DNA of 64,000 bases, taken from assembly GCF_004353985.1 (NCBI RefSeq), contig NZ_SMOA01000001.1, positions 1-64,000 of the forward strand, given 5' to 3'. The notes beneath the pieces were generated by a model. The model was not told the origin of the DNA, did no database searches, and saw only the letters and a list, made by a program, of their open reading frames with translations. Each line of letters begins with the position of its first letter. The stretch's first letter is position 1. Below are positions 33,958-42,237 of the stretch, piece after piece. Made by a program: the position numbers and the translations under genes. The DNA is from Paracraurococcus ruber (GTDB lineage: Bacteria; Pseudomonadota; Alphaproteobacteria; Acetobacterales; Acetobacteraceae).

Positions 33958-34185
33958 TCATTCCCCCAGCAGCGACTTGCGCGGCGGCGCGACCACGGGA
34001 TCCAGCACGCCGCGCGGGCTGGTGGCGATGGTGCCGGCCAGGCCGCGGCCGGCACGGGCGCGGGCCTCGGCGCGGGCCTGCTGGCCCTGGTCCTCGGGCG
34101 TCGGCGCGGCCGGCGCGGGGGCCGGCGCGGGGGCCGGAGGCGGCGGGACGACGACCGGCTTCGGGGCGCGGAACAGGCCACCCAT
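33958..34185 (-). CDS. small proline/alanine-rich phage-cassette protein
   Basis: A 75-residue protein: GGLFRAPKP, then a run of proline/alanine repeats (about 10-30), then a basic region with ARAGRGLAGTIATSPRGVL. No family was recognised, but such short proteins with the GLFRAP and TSPRG blocks commonly precede portal genes in prophages. It ends four bases before the portal start. The function is unknown. Confidence 0.6.
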   Translation of the reverse strand: MGGLFRAPKPVVVPPPPAPAPAPAPAAPTPEDQGQQARAEARARAGRGLAGTIATSPRGVLDPVVAPPRKSLLGE

Positions 34186-34294
34186 GCGCGTCACCTCATC
34201 CTGTTCGGGAAACCGGCCCCGAAAAGCCCGCGGGCCCGCCCCTGGTGAGGGGAGCGGGCCCGCGGCAGGTCGGGGAGGGGATCGGGAGGATGCC

Positions 34295-34900
34295 TCAGGG
34301 CGCAACTCGCCCGTTGGCGGAACGGGTTATGAACGGGGACGCGACGACAGTCAAGACATTTTTCCTATTGCGGTCGATTTTGCGGAACAGGCCCCAGGGC
34401 GTCAGGGCGAAGGGCGCGCCCGACCCCAGGACGGCCCGGCAGAGCGCGACGCAGCTGAAGGGCATGACGGGCGGCAGCCATGACCCGCGTGGGTTTCCGG
34501 GCACGAAGGGGCCCGTCACCGCCAAGCCGGCGCGACGATAGAAGCCCGGCAGGTCGAATTGCGCCGGCACCTCCAGCCGCGCCACCACCAGCCGGCCCGA
34601 GAGGGGATCCAGCACGGTCCAGCCGGCGGCGTCCTGAAGCACGGCGAAGCAGTGGCGGAACCCGGGGCGCAGCAGGCGCAGCCAGGGCTGGTCCGCCTGG
34701 CCGCCGAAGACGATCCAGGCGCGCTGCCCGGCCTGGGCGGCGCGGCGATGCGCGGGCCGGGGTGCGGCCGCACCCGGCTGCGTCGACGGCGGCGCGCCGT
34801 CCTGACGGCCGGCCGCGGCCATGGCGGGCCGCGGCGATGCCGCCTGCCGAAGCTGGTCGCCCGGGCCTGGCCAGGGCGTTGCCGGTGCCGTGGCGGTCAC
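34295..34900 (-). CDS. phage-cassette protein with a possible His/Cys hydrolase pattern
   Basis: A 201-residue protein of unknown family. It begins at a GTG overlapping the upstream stop (GTGA). After a low-complexity N-terminus (1-58) comes a compact domain: AWIVFGGQ, GFRHCFAVLQ (H83, C84), VLDPLSGRL, then MPFSCVALCRAVLG (C150, C154), ending near ASPF (190). A histidine at a strand start and a later cysteine opening a helix are reminiscent of permuted NlpC/P60 (LRAT/YiiX-like) folds. That is an inference from pattern only. It is co-translated with the 143-residue protein at the head of the cassette. Confidence 0.6.
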   Translation of the reverse strand: MTATAPATPWPGPGDQLRQAASPRPAMAAAGRQDGAPPSTQPGAAAPRPAHRRAAQAGQRAWIVFGGQADQPWLRLLRPGFRHCFAVLQDAAGWTVLDPLSGRLVVARLEVPAQFDLPGFYRRAGLAVTGPFVPGNPRGSWLPPVMPFSCVALCRAVLGSGAPFALTPWGLFRKIDRNRKNVLTVVASPFITRSANGRVAP

Positions 34901-35328
34901 GTGGCGCCGCCGGGGAAGGGAAGGATGTCCGCGCCCTCGACCGGGGGCAGCGACGGCCCGTCCACGATGCCCTTCACCCGCAGCGGCCAGTCGAGCCGCG
35001 CCATCGCTTCCCGCCACAGCCGCCAGTCGCCCTTTTCCCGCGGATAGCGCGGGTCGGGCGCCTGCTGCCGTTCGCCCCAGATGCGCATGATGCGGACATG
35101 CTGCAGGTCGATGCGCCGCTGGCGGTACAGCCGGTCAAGGCATTTCACCACGTCGTCCGGCTCGCAGGGGCGGCCGACCAGCCCGGCGCCGGAGACGATG
35201 CGGGCGCCGTCGCGCCGGGCGACGAGCGCGGCCATGGTCCAGAACCAGGCCTCGTCCGGGCTGCGGAAGGGCTCGGTCCGCTGGCGGCCCTGCGGGCCGG
35301 GGGAGAAGCTGGGGCGGGTCGCGGTCAT
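34897..35328 (-). CDS. first gene of the phage-like cassette, conserved hypothetical
   Basis: A 143-residue basic protein with a conserved-looking core: FRSPDEAWFWTMAALVARRD, CEPDDVVKCLDRLYRQRRID, HVRIMRIWGERQQAPDP and DWPLRVKGIVDG. No functional family is recognised. The pattern suggests a helical nucleic-acid- or protein-binding domain. GAGAGAGGACG precedes the ATG, and a LexA-type box lies 29 bases upstream of the start codon, making this the promoter-proximal gene of the leftward operon. Confidence 0.7.
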   Translation of the reverse strand: MTATRPSFSPGPQGRQRTEPFRSPDEAWFWTMAALVARRDGARIVSGAGLVGRPCEPDDVVKCLDRLYRQRRIDLQHVRIMRIWGERQQAPDPRYPREKGDWRLWREAMARLDWPLRVKGIVDGPSLPPVEGADILPFPGGAT

Positions 35329-35357
35329 CGGGGGGAACGTCCTCTCTCGCCGGGTTG

Positions 35358-35372
35358 GAACATTCCATGAAC
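35358..35372 (-). promoter_or_regulatory. LexA SOS box, GTTC-N7-GTTC
   Basis: On the minus strand the sequence reads GTTCATGGAATGTTC, an exact match to the alphaproteobacterial LexA box GTTC-N7-GTTC. It lies 29 bases upstream of the first cassette start codon and in the same orientation. The surrounding 174-base gap between the cassette and the divergent S24 regulator is unusually A/T-rich for this window (AGGAAAAAAGGAAAATTC near 35400-35417) and probably carries both promoters. Confidence 0.8.
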
Positions 35373-35502
35373 GTATGCCTCATGCGCGCGTGGCGGCAAG
35401 AGGAAAAAAGGAAAATTCACCTATTGATCTCCGAACTGATACCTAGGATGTTATGCCCATGACACGATGCTGGATGAGACGGGCCGGGGGGCCGGGCGAC
35501 GC

Positions 35503-36156
35503 ATGAGCATGACCCATGACGATATCTGGCGGGCGCTCGACGCGCTGGCGGCGGAGAATGGGCTCTCCGCCTCCGGCCTCGCGCGCAAGGCCGGGCTGGA
35601 CGCGACCGCCTTCAACCCGTCGAAGCGCATCGGCTCCGATGGCCGGGCGCGCTGGCCGTCGACTGAAAGCGTGGCGAAGGTGCTGGCCGCCACCGGCGCC
35701 GGCTTCGCCGAATTCGCCGCGCTGGTCACGGGCGCGGCGGCACTGCCGCGCAGCGGCCGCGGGGGGCTGGCACGACGCATTCCCCTCATCGGCCTCGCCC
35801 AGGCGGGCGGCGAGGGCTATTTCGACGATGGCGGCTATCCCGTGGGCGGCGGCTGGGACGAGATCGCGGTGCCGGAGATCGCCGATCCGAATGCCTATGC
35901 GCTGGAAATTTCGGGCGAGAGCATGGAGCCGGTGTTCCGCGACGGCGATGTCGTCATCGTCTCACCCGGCGCGCCGGTGCGGCGCGGCGACCGCGTGGTG
36001 GTGCGGACCCAGCAGGGCGAGGTGATGGCGAAGGAGCTGAAGCGGCAGAGCGCACGGCGCATCGAGTTGCGCAGCCTCAACCCCGCGCATCCGGACTACA
36101 GCTTCGATCTGCCGGAGATCGCCTGGATGCACCGGATCGTCTGGGCGACGCAGTAG
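35503..36156 (+). CDS. LexA-like S24 family transcriptional regulator
   Basis: A 217-residue regulator with an N-terminal helix-turn-helix (about 3-70: GLSASGLARKAGLDATAFN) and a C-terminal S24 peptidase-like domain. The catalytic serine is in SGESMEP and the lysine in EVMAKELKR. An Ala-Gly pair in GLAQAGGEG just before the peptidase domain is a candidate self-cleavage site, as in LexA and phage repressors. It diverges from the phage cassette across the SOS box. It could be the cassette repressor; S24 regulators of this type are also ordinary chromosomal genes. An ATG at 35509 is an alternative start. Confidence 0.85.
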   Translation: MSMTHDDIWRALDALAAENGLSASGLARKAGLDATAFNPSKRIGSDGRARWPSTESVAKVLAATGAGFAEFAALVTGAAALPRSGRGGLARRIPLIGLAQAGGEGYFDDGGYPVGGGWDEIAVPEIADPNAYALEISGESMEPVFRDGDVVIVSPGAPVRRGDRVVVRTQQGEVMAKELKRQSARRIELRSLNPAHPDYSFDLPEIAWMHRIVWATQ

Positions 36157-36347
36157 GGGCCGCACCGGCCAGCCGGCGCGGCCGGGCCGGCGCCTGCTAA
36201 GGGACCAGGGATGGAGCCGCGAGGGAGCTTTCGGGCTTCCCCCGGACGCGGCCCGGGTTCGCACGCAGGGTGCTGTGCGCGCTGCGTGGGGCCCGTCAGG
36301 ACGGAAAGGACCCGCCGAGACGCGTCGCGGCCCTTTGCAGAGCCGCC

Positions 36348-38315
36348 CTAGGCCGCGCGGCTCCGTGCCGGTTCCGCCGCCCGCCGCAGCTCGGCGGGCA
36401 GCAGCGGCCGCAGGCTTTCCAGGTCGCGTTCCGCCCGCATGGCGAGGTAGCAGGGCGCCCCTTCCTGGCGCAGCGCGACGGCGTGCAGGCCGATATCGGC
36501 ATAGACGCGCAGATAGTCCTGCCCGACGCGCCAGAAGGCCGGATCGACCCCCGCCCGCTCGCACAGGTCGCGGAAGCGCCAGATGGCGGAGATGGCATCC
36601 CGCCGCTCGCCGGCCGGGTCGCCCAGCGCCAGCCACACGCCGTCGCGCCTCAGGAAGGCGAAGCCGGCCTTCTCCCCCTCCCCGAGCACCGCGCCATCGG
36701 CTTCGGCCGGCGCCATGGCGCCGAGCGCGGCCAGCCGCGCCCGCGTCCCGGCATCCCAGTCCAGCGGCCGGAACCGCGCCGGCCGCAGCAGCCGCACCAT
36801 GCCGATCAGCAGCAGCACGCCGGTCAACCCGACGGTGAAGCGCAGGCTGTCCGGCGCGATCTCGGAGAACACCACCTCCCACCAGGACGCATCGGACACC
36901 CGGCCGCCATAGGCGACCAGCGCCAGGGTGATGCCGCAGAGCGCGACGGCCAGCAGCGGCACGAGCGCCTGGGGCGACAGGGGTTCGCGGACCAACCGGC
37001 TGTCGCGGTAGAAGGCGCCGCGCAGCGCCGCCACCAGGCCTGCCAGCAACAGGAAGGCGGCCCAGAGCCACCAGGCCTCCCCCCGCACCCAGGCGATGGC
37101 GGCGCCGTTCAGCAGCAGGAACAGCGTCAGCGCCCAGGCCATGGTCAGCCGGCGCAGCAGCCCATAAGCCATGACCAGAAGCAGCGAGCCGACGACGGAC
37201 GCGGCGAAATGGGAGGCGAGGGCGGCCATGTGCCCGGCCCATTCCTCGATGATCGTCCCGCGGATCGGCAGTGCGCCGAGGAAGATCAGCAGCGCGCCGG
37301 CGAGCGCGACGAGGGAGGCGATGGCCGGCACCTCCAGCGTCTCGCTGCCGCGGCCCAGCGCCGTGACGCGGTCGAGGATGGCGCGGCGCTGCCCCAGTTC
37401 GAACCCCACGAAGAGCGCGCCGGAGATGAACAGCGGCACGATGTAGTAGTAAAGCCGGAAGACCAGCAGCGCGCCGATGACCTCGGGCGCAGGCATGTAG
37501 GGCTGCAACCCGATGAGGATGGCGCCGTCGAAGACGCCCAGGCCGCCCGGGACATGCGCCGCGATGCCGGCGGTGTAGGAGGCGAGATAGATCCCGAGGA
37601 AGCGGAGGAAGGTCAGCCCCTCGGCGGCCGGCAGCAGGGTGTAGAAGATCGCCGCCGTCACCGCGACGTCCACGGTGGCCAGCGCGGTCTGCATCAGCGC
37701 CATGCGCGGCCCCGGCAGGTCCAGCTGGTGGCCGAAGACGCGGATATGCTGCTTGAAGCGGCTTAGGACGATGTAGGTGCCGACGATGCCCCAGAGCGGC
37801 AGGGCACAGGCCTGCAGGACCCAACGCGGGACATGGCTGCCGAACCAGGGCACCACCTCCGGCTCGAACACCAGGACGAGCCCGCCCAGCGCCATGCCGC
37901 CCAGGCCGAAGGTCAGGCTGGTGAAGCCGACCACCTTGGCGATCTCCAGCGGCGTCAGCCCCCAGGCGGAGTACAGCCGGTAGCGCACCGCGGCACCCGA
38001 GACGGCGGCGAAGCCCAGGTTGTGCGCCAGCGAATAGCCGCAGAAGGAGGCGAGGAAGCTCTTCGGCCAGGACACCGGCCGCCCGGCATAGATGGAGCCG
38101 AGCTTGTCGTAGATGGCGAGCACGAGATAGGCGAGCACGGTCCAGCCGGCCGCCAGCCAAAGCGCGACCGGCGGGATGGCGTCCATGGCCTTGCGGATGT
38201 CGGCGACCGAGAGATCGCGGAACTCCTTCTGGACGACGTAGATGGCGCCGGCGAGCAGCGCCACGCCGAAGACCGCTGGGCCGTTCCGGCGCAACCAGGC
38301 GAAGCGGCCGGTCAT
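36348..38315 (-). CDS. mprF: MprF-like membrane protein with incomplete synthetase domain
   Basis: A 655-residue protein. The N-terminal half is a polytopic flippase domain of the LPG_synthase_TM/UPF0104 type (SVADIRKAMDAIPPVALWL, AHNLGFAAVSGAAVRYRLYS, AAHVPGGLGVFDGAIL), followed by further helices to about 520. A cytoplasmic DUF2156 segment (about 545-640: GFAFLRRDGVWLALGDPAGE, FWRVGQDYLRVYADIGLHAV) covers only the first acyltransferase-like lobe. Full MprF enzymes run to about 850 residues and carry the lipid-aminoacylating residues in the missing second lobe. No continuation is seen in another frame in the 190 bases downstream. It may flip lipids without making lysyl-phosphatidylglycerol. 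It lies 52 bases after lysK on the same strand. Confidence 0.85.
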   Translation of the reverse strand: MTGRFAWLRRNGPAVFGVALLAGAIYVVQKEFRDLSVADIRKAMDAIPPVALWLAAGWTVLAYLVLAIYDKLGSIYAGRPVSWPKSFLASFCGYSLAHNLGFAAVSGAAVRYRLYSAWGLTPLEIAKVVGFTSLTFGLGGMALGGLVLVFEPEVVPWFGSHVPRWVLQACALPLWGIVGTYIVLSRFKQHIRVFGHQLDLPGPRMALMQTALATVDVAVTAAIFYTLLPAAEGLTFLRFLGIYLASYTAGIAAHVPGGLGVFDGAILIGLQPYMPAPEVIGALLVFRLYYYIVPLFISGALFVGFELGQRRAILDRVTALGRGSETLEVPAIASLVALAGALLIFLGALPIRGTIIEEWAGHMAALASHFAASVVGSLLLVMAYGLLRRLTMAWALTLFLLLNGAAIAWVRGEAWWLWAAFLLLAGLVAALRGAFYRDSRLVREPLSPQALVPLLAVALCGITLALVAYGGRVSDASWWEVVFSEIAPDSLRFTVGLTGVLLLIGMVRLLRPARFRPLDWDAGTRARLAALGAMAPAEADGAVLGEGEKAGFAFLRRDGVWLALGDPAGERRDAISAIWRFRDLCERAGVDPAFWRVGQDYLRVYADIGLHAVALRQEGAPCYLAMRAERDLESLRPLLPAELRRAAEPARSRAA

Positions 38316-38367
38316 CGCCCGCGCGCATCCCTGGCCGGCCGCGGGGGCTGGGTGGCCGGTCCAGCCC

Positions 38368-39951
38368 TCACGCCGCGTCGGCCCGGCGTGCCAGCGCGGT
38401 CTCGATCAGGCCTATGGTCCCGGCGATGCCGTAGAGCGCGACGAAGCCGCCGAAGCGCGGCCCTTCCTTCTGGCCGAGCAGCACCTGGTACAGGCACCCG
38501 AACCAGTCGCGGAGATTGGCGAAATCATGCCGCTTGCCGACCTCGTAGAGCAGGTTCTGGATCGCCTCGGCATCGCTGTCCGCCGGCAGCGCCCGCAGCA
38601 CCTGCAGCAGGTCCTCCAGCGCGGCGCGCTCGGTCGCGCTCGGCAGGCGGTGCACCTTCTCCGGCGCGACGAAGTCCCGGTAATAGGCCACGGCGCAATC
38701 CGCCAGCCGCGCCAGCATCGGGTGGCTGTCCGGCGTCACGCCGGGCGCGTAGCGGCGGATGAAGCCCCAGAGGATGGCGGCATCATCCGCATTCACCACG
38801 CTGGCGAGGTTCAGCAGCATGGCGAAGGAAATGGGCGAGCCCGGGTCGTTGCTGCCGCCATTGTGGATGTGGAAGGCGGGGTTCGCCGGGTCCGGCTGCG
38901 CCTTCAGCTTCTCCAGGTTAGCCAGGTATTCGTCCACCGCGCGCGGAATGGAATCGAAATAGAGCCGCTTCGCCCGCTGCGGCGCCTGATACATGAATTG
39001 CCCCAGGCTCTCATTGGGCGCGTAGCGCAGCCATTCCTCGATGGTCAGGCCGTTGCCCTTGGACTTGCTGATCTTCTGCCCGTGCTCGTCCAGGAACAGC
39101 TCGTAGGTGAAGCCGACTGGCGGCGTCCCGCCAAGGATGCGGCAGATGGCGCCGGACAGGCGCACCGAATCGATCAGATCCTTGCCCGACATCTCGTAGT
39201 CGACACCCAGCGCATACCAGCGCAACGCCCAGTCGGCCTTCCACTGCGCCTTGCAGCCGCCGCCGGTGATGCGCGTCCCCTGCCGCGTCCCGGTGTCGGG
39301 ATCGATCCAGACCAGCAGGTCGTCCTGCGGTCGCACTTCCTCCATTGGCACCTGCATCACCACGCCCGTCTCCGGATGGATGGGCAGGAAAGGCGAATAG
39401 GTGGCCCTTCGTTCCGGACCGAGGGTGGGGAGGATGACGTTCCTCACGGCCTCGTGCCGTTCCGCCATGCGCAGCAGCGCCGCATCGAACCGGCCGGACC
39501 GGTAGTAGTGGGTGGAGGAGGCGAACTCGTACTCGAAACCGAAGGCGTCCAGGAAGGCCTGCAGCCGGGCGTTGTTATGCGCCCCGAAGCTGGGATGGGT
39601 GCCGAAGGGGTCGGGGATGGCGGTCAGCGGCCGGCCGAGATGCTTCGCCAGCATCTCCTTCTCCGGCACGTTGTCCGGGACCTTCCGCAGCCCGTCCATG
39701 TCGTCCGAGAAGGCGATCAGCCGGGCAGGCCGCCCGGTCAGCCGCTGATAGGCGCGCATGACCCAGGTGGTCCGCGCCACTTCCCCGAAAGTGCCGATAT
39801 GGGGCAGGCCGGAAGGCCCATACCCGGTTTCGAACAGGGCGGCCCGATCCCCCTCGGCCGGTTTCGGCGCCGCGTCCAGGCGGTCGGCGACCTTGGCGGC
39901 CTCCTCGAAGGGCCAGGCCTTGACGGAGCGAAGGGAGGGATCGGCGGTCAT
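38368..39951 (-). CDS. lysK: lysine--tRNA ligase, class I
   Basis: A 527-residue class I lysyl-tRNA synthetase, the archaeal-type enzyme common in alphaproteobacteria. The HIGH-type motif is PHIGT (50-54) and the KMSKS-type motif is KISKSKGNG. Other typical blocks are [14 protein letters not shown] and [16 protein letters not shown]. It charges tRNA-Lys in the cytoplasm. The upstream position relative to mprF on one strand is notable because MprF uses Lys-tRNA-Lys as donor. The start codon ATG at 39951 matches the family N-terminus. Confidence 0.95.
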   Translation of the reverse strand: MTADPSLRSVKAWPFEEAAKVADRLDAAPKPAEGDRAALFETGYGPSGLPHIGTFGEVARTTWVMRAYQRLTGRPARLIAFSDDMDGLRKVPDNVPEKEMLAKHLGRPLTAIPDPFGTHPSFGAHNNARLQAFLDAFGFEYEFASSTHYYRSGRFDAALLRMAERHEAVRNVILPTLGPERRATYSPFLPIHPETGVVMQVPMEEVRPQDDLLVWIDPDTGTRQGTRITGGGCKAQWKADWALRWYALGVDYEMSGKDLIDSVRLSGAICRILGGTPPVGFTYELFLDEHGQKISKSKGNGLTIEEWLRYAPNESLGQFMYQAPQRAKRLYFDSIPRAVDEYLANLEKLKAQPDPANPAFHIHNGGSNDPGSPISFAMLLNLASVVNADDAAILWGFIRRYAPGVTPDSHPMLARLADCAVAYYRDFVAPEKVHRLPSATERAALEDLLQVLRALPADSDAEAIQNLLYEVGKRHDFANLRDWFGCLYQVLLGQKEGPRFGGFVALYGIAGTIGLIETALARRADAA

Positions 39952-40335
39952 CCGGGGCAGATGGCAGGGGGCGGCGGCGGGGTCAACGCGCGAAGCCGCC
40001 CCGGGGTCGCGTGGCCCCGGCCAAGGCGGCAGGCCTCCCTCCGCCCCGGATATCCGGGGCGGCCTGGCGCTCGCGACCGGTCAGGCCGGCGCCCCCGCCC
40101 CTGGTCCAGGCAGGCTACTGGTCTCCCCCCTGTTGCAGCCGCCCGTCGCAGAACGCAGCACGAACGCCGTGCGCCACGCACCCCTTCTCCCACAATCAGG
40201 ACTCGGCGGGATTGCATGCGGGCCGCAGTCCATGATCGCCCGGTGTTGCCGGCCGCCGCGTTGGCCCGCCCATTTCGGCTTGCCGCGCCGCTGCCGCTGG
40301 CCGACGCTCCTCCCCCTAACGGCCGGGGACCGGGC
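39952..40335. other. divergent intergenic region with a 22-bp perfect palindrome
   Basis: The 384 bases between lysK and the acetamidase gene encode nothing recognisable. At 40041-40062 lies a perfect 22-base palindrome made of CCGCCCCGGAT and its complement with no loop. It could be a regulator operator or a hairpin. Promoters for both flanking genes must lie here, but no clear -35/-10 pair stands out. Confidence 0.5.
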
Positions 40336-41322
40336 ATGGGCTGGATCGAGACATCCTACATGGGCCGCAAGGGCGTGGCACGAGGCCGGCGCGGCCGCAC
40401 CCATGCGCTGACCGAGGCGGTGCAGGGCCAATACCGCTATGTCTACGGTCCCTATGCCGACCCGGTGCTGCGCATCGTCCCCGGCGATGTCGTGGCGGCC
40501 GAGACGCATGACGCCTTCGAGGGCAAGATCAAGGCGGAGACCGACAGCCCCTCCGCTTTGTTGCGCATGCCCTTCCTGAACCCGCAGAACGGCCCGATCG
40601 CGGTCGAGGGGGCGGAGAAGGGCGATGTGCTCTGCGTCCATATCCTCTCGATCGAGCCGCGCGGGCCGCAGCCGGTCGGCACCACCGCGCTGATCCCCGA
40701 ATTCGGCGGCCTGGTGGCGACGCCGGCGACGGCCATGCTGAACAAGCCGCTGCCCGAGCGGGTCAAGAAGATGGAGGTGACGACGTCGGGCGTGAAATTC
40801 AGCGACCGCGTGACGCTGCCCTACGAGCCCTTCATCGGCACGCTGGGCGTCAGCCCGGAGATCGAGGCCGTTTCCTCCCTGCAGCCGGACTACTGGGGCG
40901 GCAACATGGACCTGCCGGACGTGGCACCGGGCGCGGTGGTGTATTTCCCGGTCCACCACAAGGATGCCTATCTCTATCTGGGCGACTGCCATGCGCGACA
41001 GGGCGATGGCGAGTTGTGCGGCGTGGCGGTGGAGATGCCGGCGGTGGCCACGGTGCAGGTCGACCTGATCAAGGGCTGGTCGATCCCCGGCGTGCGGCTG
41101 GAGAACGAGGCCTTCATCATGTCCGTCGGCAGCGCCCGCCCGATGGAGGATGCCGCGCGCATGGCCTATCGCGACCTGATCCGCTGGATGGTGGAGGATT
41201 TCGGCTTCGAGGAGGGGGAGGCCTATTTCCTCTGCACCCAGGCCGGGAAGATGCGCGTCGGCAACATGGTCGACCCGAAATACACGCTCGGGGCTTCGAT
41301 CCTGAAGGCCTACATCGCCTGA
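40336..41322 (+). CDS. acetamidase/formamidase family protein
   Basis: A 328-residue FmdA/AmdA-family amidohydrolase. Visible are GDVVAAETHDAFEGKI, the PFLNPQNGPIAVEGAEKGDVL block, YWGGNMDLPDVAPGAVVYFPV and GDCHARQGDGELCGVAVE, which carry the family metal ligands and catalytic acid. Such enzymes release ammonia from formamide or short amides in the cytoplasm. The SDR gene starts 17 bases later, so the two are likely co-transcribed. The ATG at 40336 is the first start near the conserved region; an upstream in-frame stretch is open but low-complexity. Confidence 0.9.
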   Translation: MGWIETSYMGRKGVARGRRGRTHALTEAVQGQYRYVYGPYADPVLRIVPGDVVAAETHDAFEGKIKAETDSPSALLRMPFLNPQNGPIAVEGAEKGDVLCVHILSIEPRGPQPVGTTALIPEFGGLVATPATAMLNKPLPERVKKMEVTTSGVKFSDRVTLPYEPFIGTLGVSPEIEAVSSLQPDYWGGNMDLPDVAPGAVVYFPVHHKDAYLYLGDCHARQGDGELCGVAVEMPAVATVQVDLIKGWSIPGVRLENEAFIMSVGSARPMEDAARMAYRDLIRWMVEDFGFEEGEAYFLCTQAGKMRVGNMVDPKYTLGASILKAYIA

Positions 41323-41338
41323 CCAAGAGGGGGAGAGC

Positions 41339-42100
41339 ATGGACCTGGGACTGAAGGGGCTGCGCGCCATCGTCACCGGCGGTAGCAAGGGCATCGGCCG
41401 GCGCTGCGCCGAGCTCTTTGCCGAGGAAGGCGCGCATGTCGCGATCTGCGCCCGCAACGCCGCCGAGGTGGAGGCGACCGTTGCCGGCCTGAGCACCAGG
41501 GGCGTGACCGCCCTCGGCCAAGCCGTGGACGTGGCGGACAAATCGGCGCTCGAGGGCTGGGTCGCCGCCTCCGCCGCGGCGCTGGGCGGCATCGACATCG
41601 TCGTCGCCAATGTCTCCGCCCTCGCGGTCGCCGACGACGAGGCTGCCTGGAAGGCGGGCTTCGAGACGGACATGATGCACACGGTGCGCGTGGTGAATGC
41701 CGCCATGCCGCATCTGGAGGCGTCGAAGGCCGGGTCGATCGTCGCGGTCAGCAGCGTCTCCGGCCGCGAGATCGACTTCACCGGCCCGGCCTATGGCGCC
41801 TTCAAGGCGGCGCTGGTGCATTACGCCCAGGGGCTGGCCTATCGCCTGGCCGGCAAGGGCATCCGCGCCAACAGCGTCTCCCCCGGCAATACCTATTTCG
41901 AGGGTGGGATCTGGCAGTGGATCGAGACCAACAATGCCGCGCTGTTCCAGGAGGCGCTGGCCCTCAACCCAACCGGCCGCATGGCGAAGCCGGAGGAGAT
42001 CGCGCGCGGCGTGGTCTTCCTGGCCAGCCCCGCATCCAGCTTCACCACCGGCACGAACCTGGTCATCGACGGCGCGCTGACCCGCGGCGTGCAGCTGTGA
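41339..42100 (+). CDS. SDR family oxidoreductase
   Basis: A 253-residue classical short-chain dehydrogenase. The nucleotide-binding motif is TGGSKGIG (14-21), NVSALAV stands in place of the usual NNAG, the catalytic serine is in AVSSVSG, and the Y-x3-K pair is in AYGAFKAALV. It oxidises or reduces a small alcohol or ketone with NAD(P). GGGGGAGAGC precedes the ATG. It is coupled to the acetamidase gene upstream and is followed by a flavin monooxygenase gene, suggesting one catabolic unit. Confidence 0.9.
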   Translation: MDLGLKGLRAIVTGGSKGIGRRCAELFAEEGAHVAICARNAAEVEATVAGLSTRGVTALGQAVDVADKSALEGWVAASAAALGGIDIVVANVSALAVADDEAAWKAGFETDMMHTVRVVNAAMPHLEASKAGSIVAVSSVSGREIDFTGPAYGAFKAALVHYAQGLAYRLAGKGIRANSVSPGNTYFEGGIWQWIETNNAALFQEALALNPTGRMAKPEEIARGVVFLASPASSFTTGTNLVIDGALTRGVQL

Positions 42101-42237
42101 CCCGACGGGCGCCGCGGCCCCGCTGACCACGTGGGGCGGGCCGGCATCGCGCTCCCCGGCATGATCCTGCCCGGCATGGCGCTTGCACGCCCCGAACCGG
42201 CGCACCTGTGACGGGCGCGCGCACCGAGGGCAAGCGC

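Noticed and set aside
32532-34181. Portal gene extended to a start at 34181
   Set aside because: The extension overlaps the small proline-rich gene in another frame and lacks portal similarity; the ATG at 33953 fits the family start.
21944-35328. Interpretation of the phage cassette as a tailocin
   Set aside because: Portal, scaffold, capsid and terminase genes are all present and intact, whereas tailocins lack heads and packaging genes.
35962-38328. Long open frames antisense or frame-shifted to mprF, including one that could have held the missing synthetase half
   Set aside because: The alternative translations are low-complexity Arg/Ala/Gly sequence with no DUF2156-like motifs, so they do not rescue the truncated domain.
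38368-39951. Archaeal-type lysyl-tRNA synthetase as evidence of recent lateral transfer
   Set aside because: Class I LysRS is the standard enzyme in many alphaproteobacteria, so no recent transfer need be invoked.
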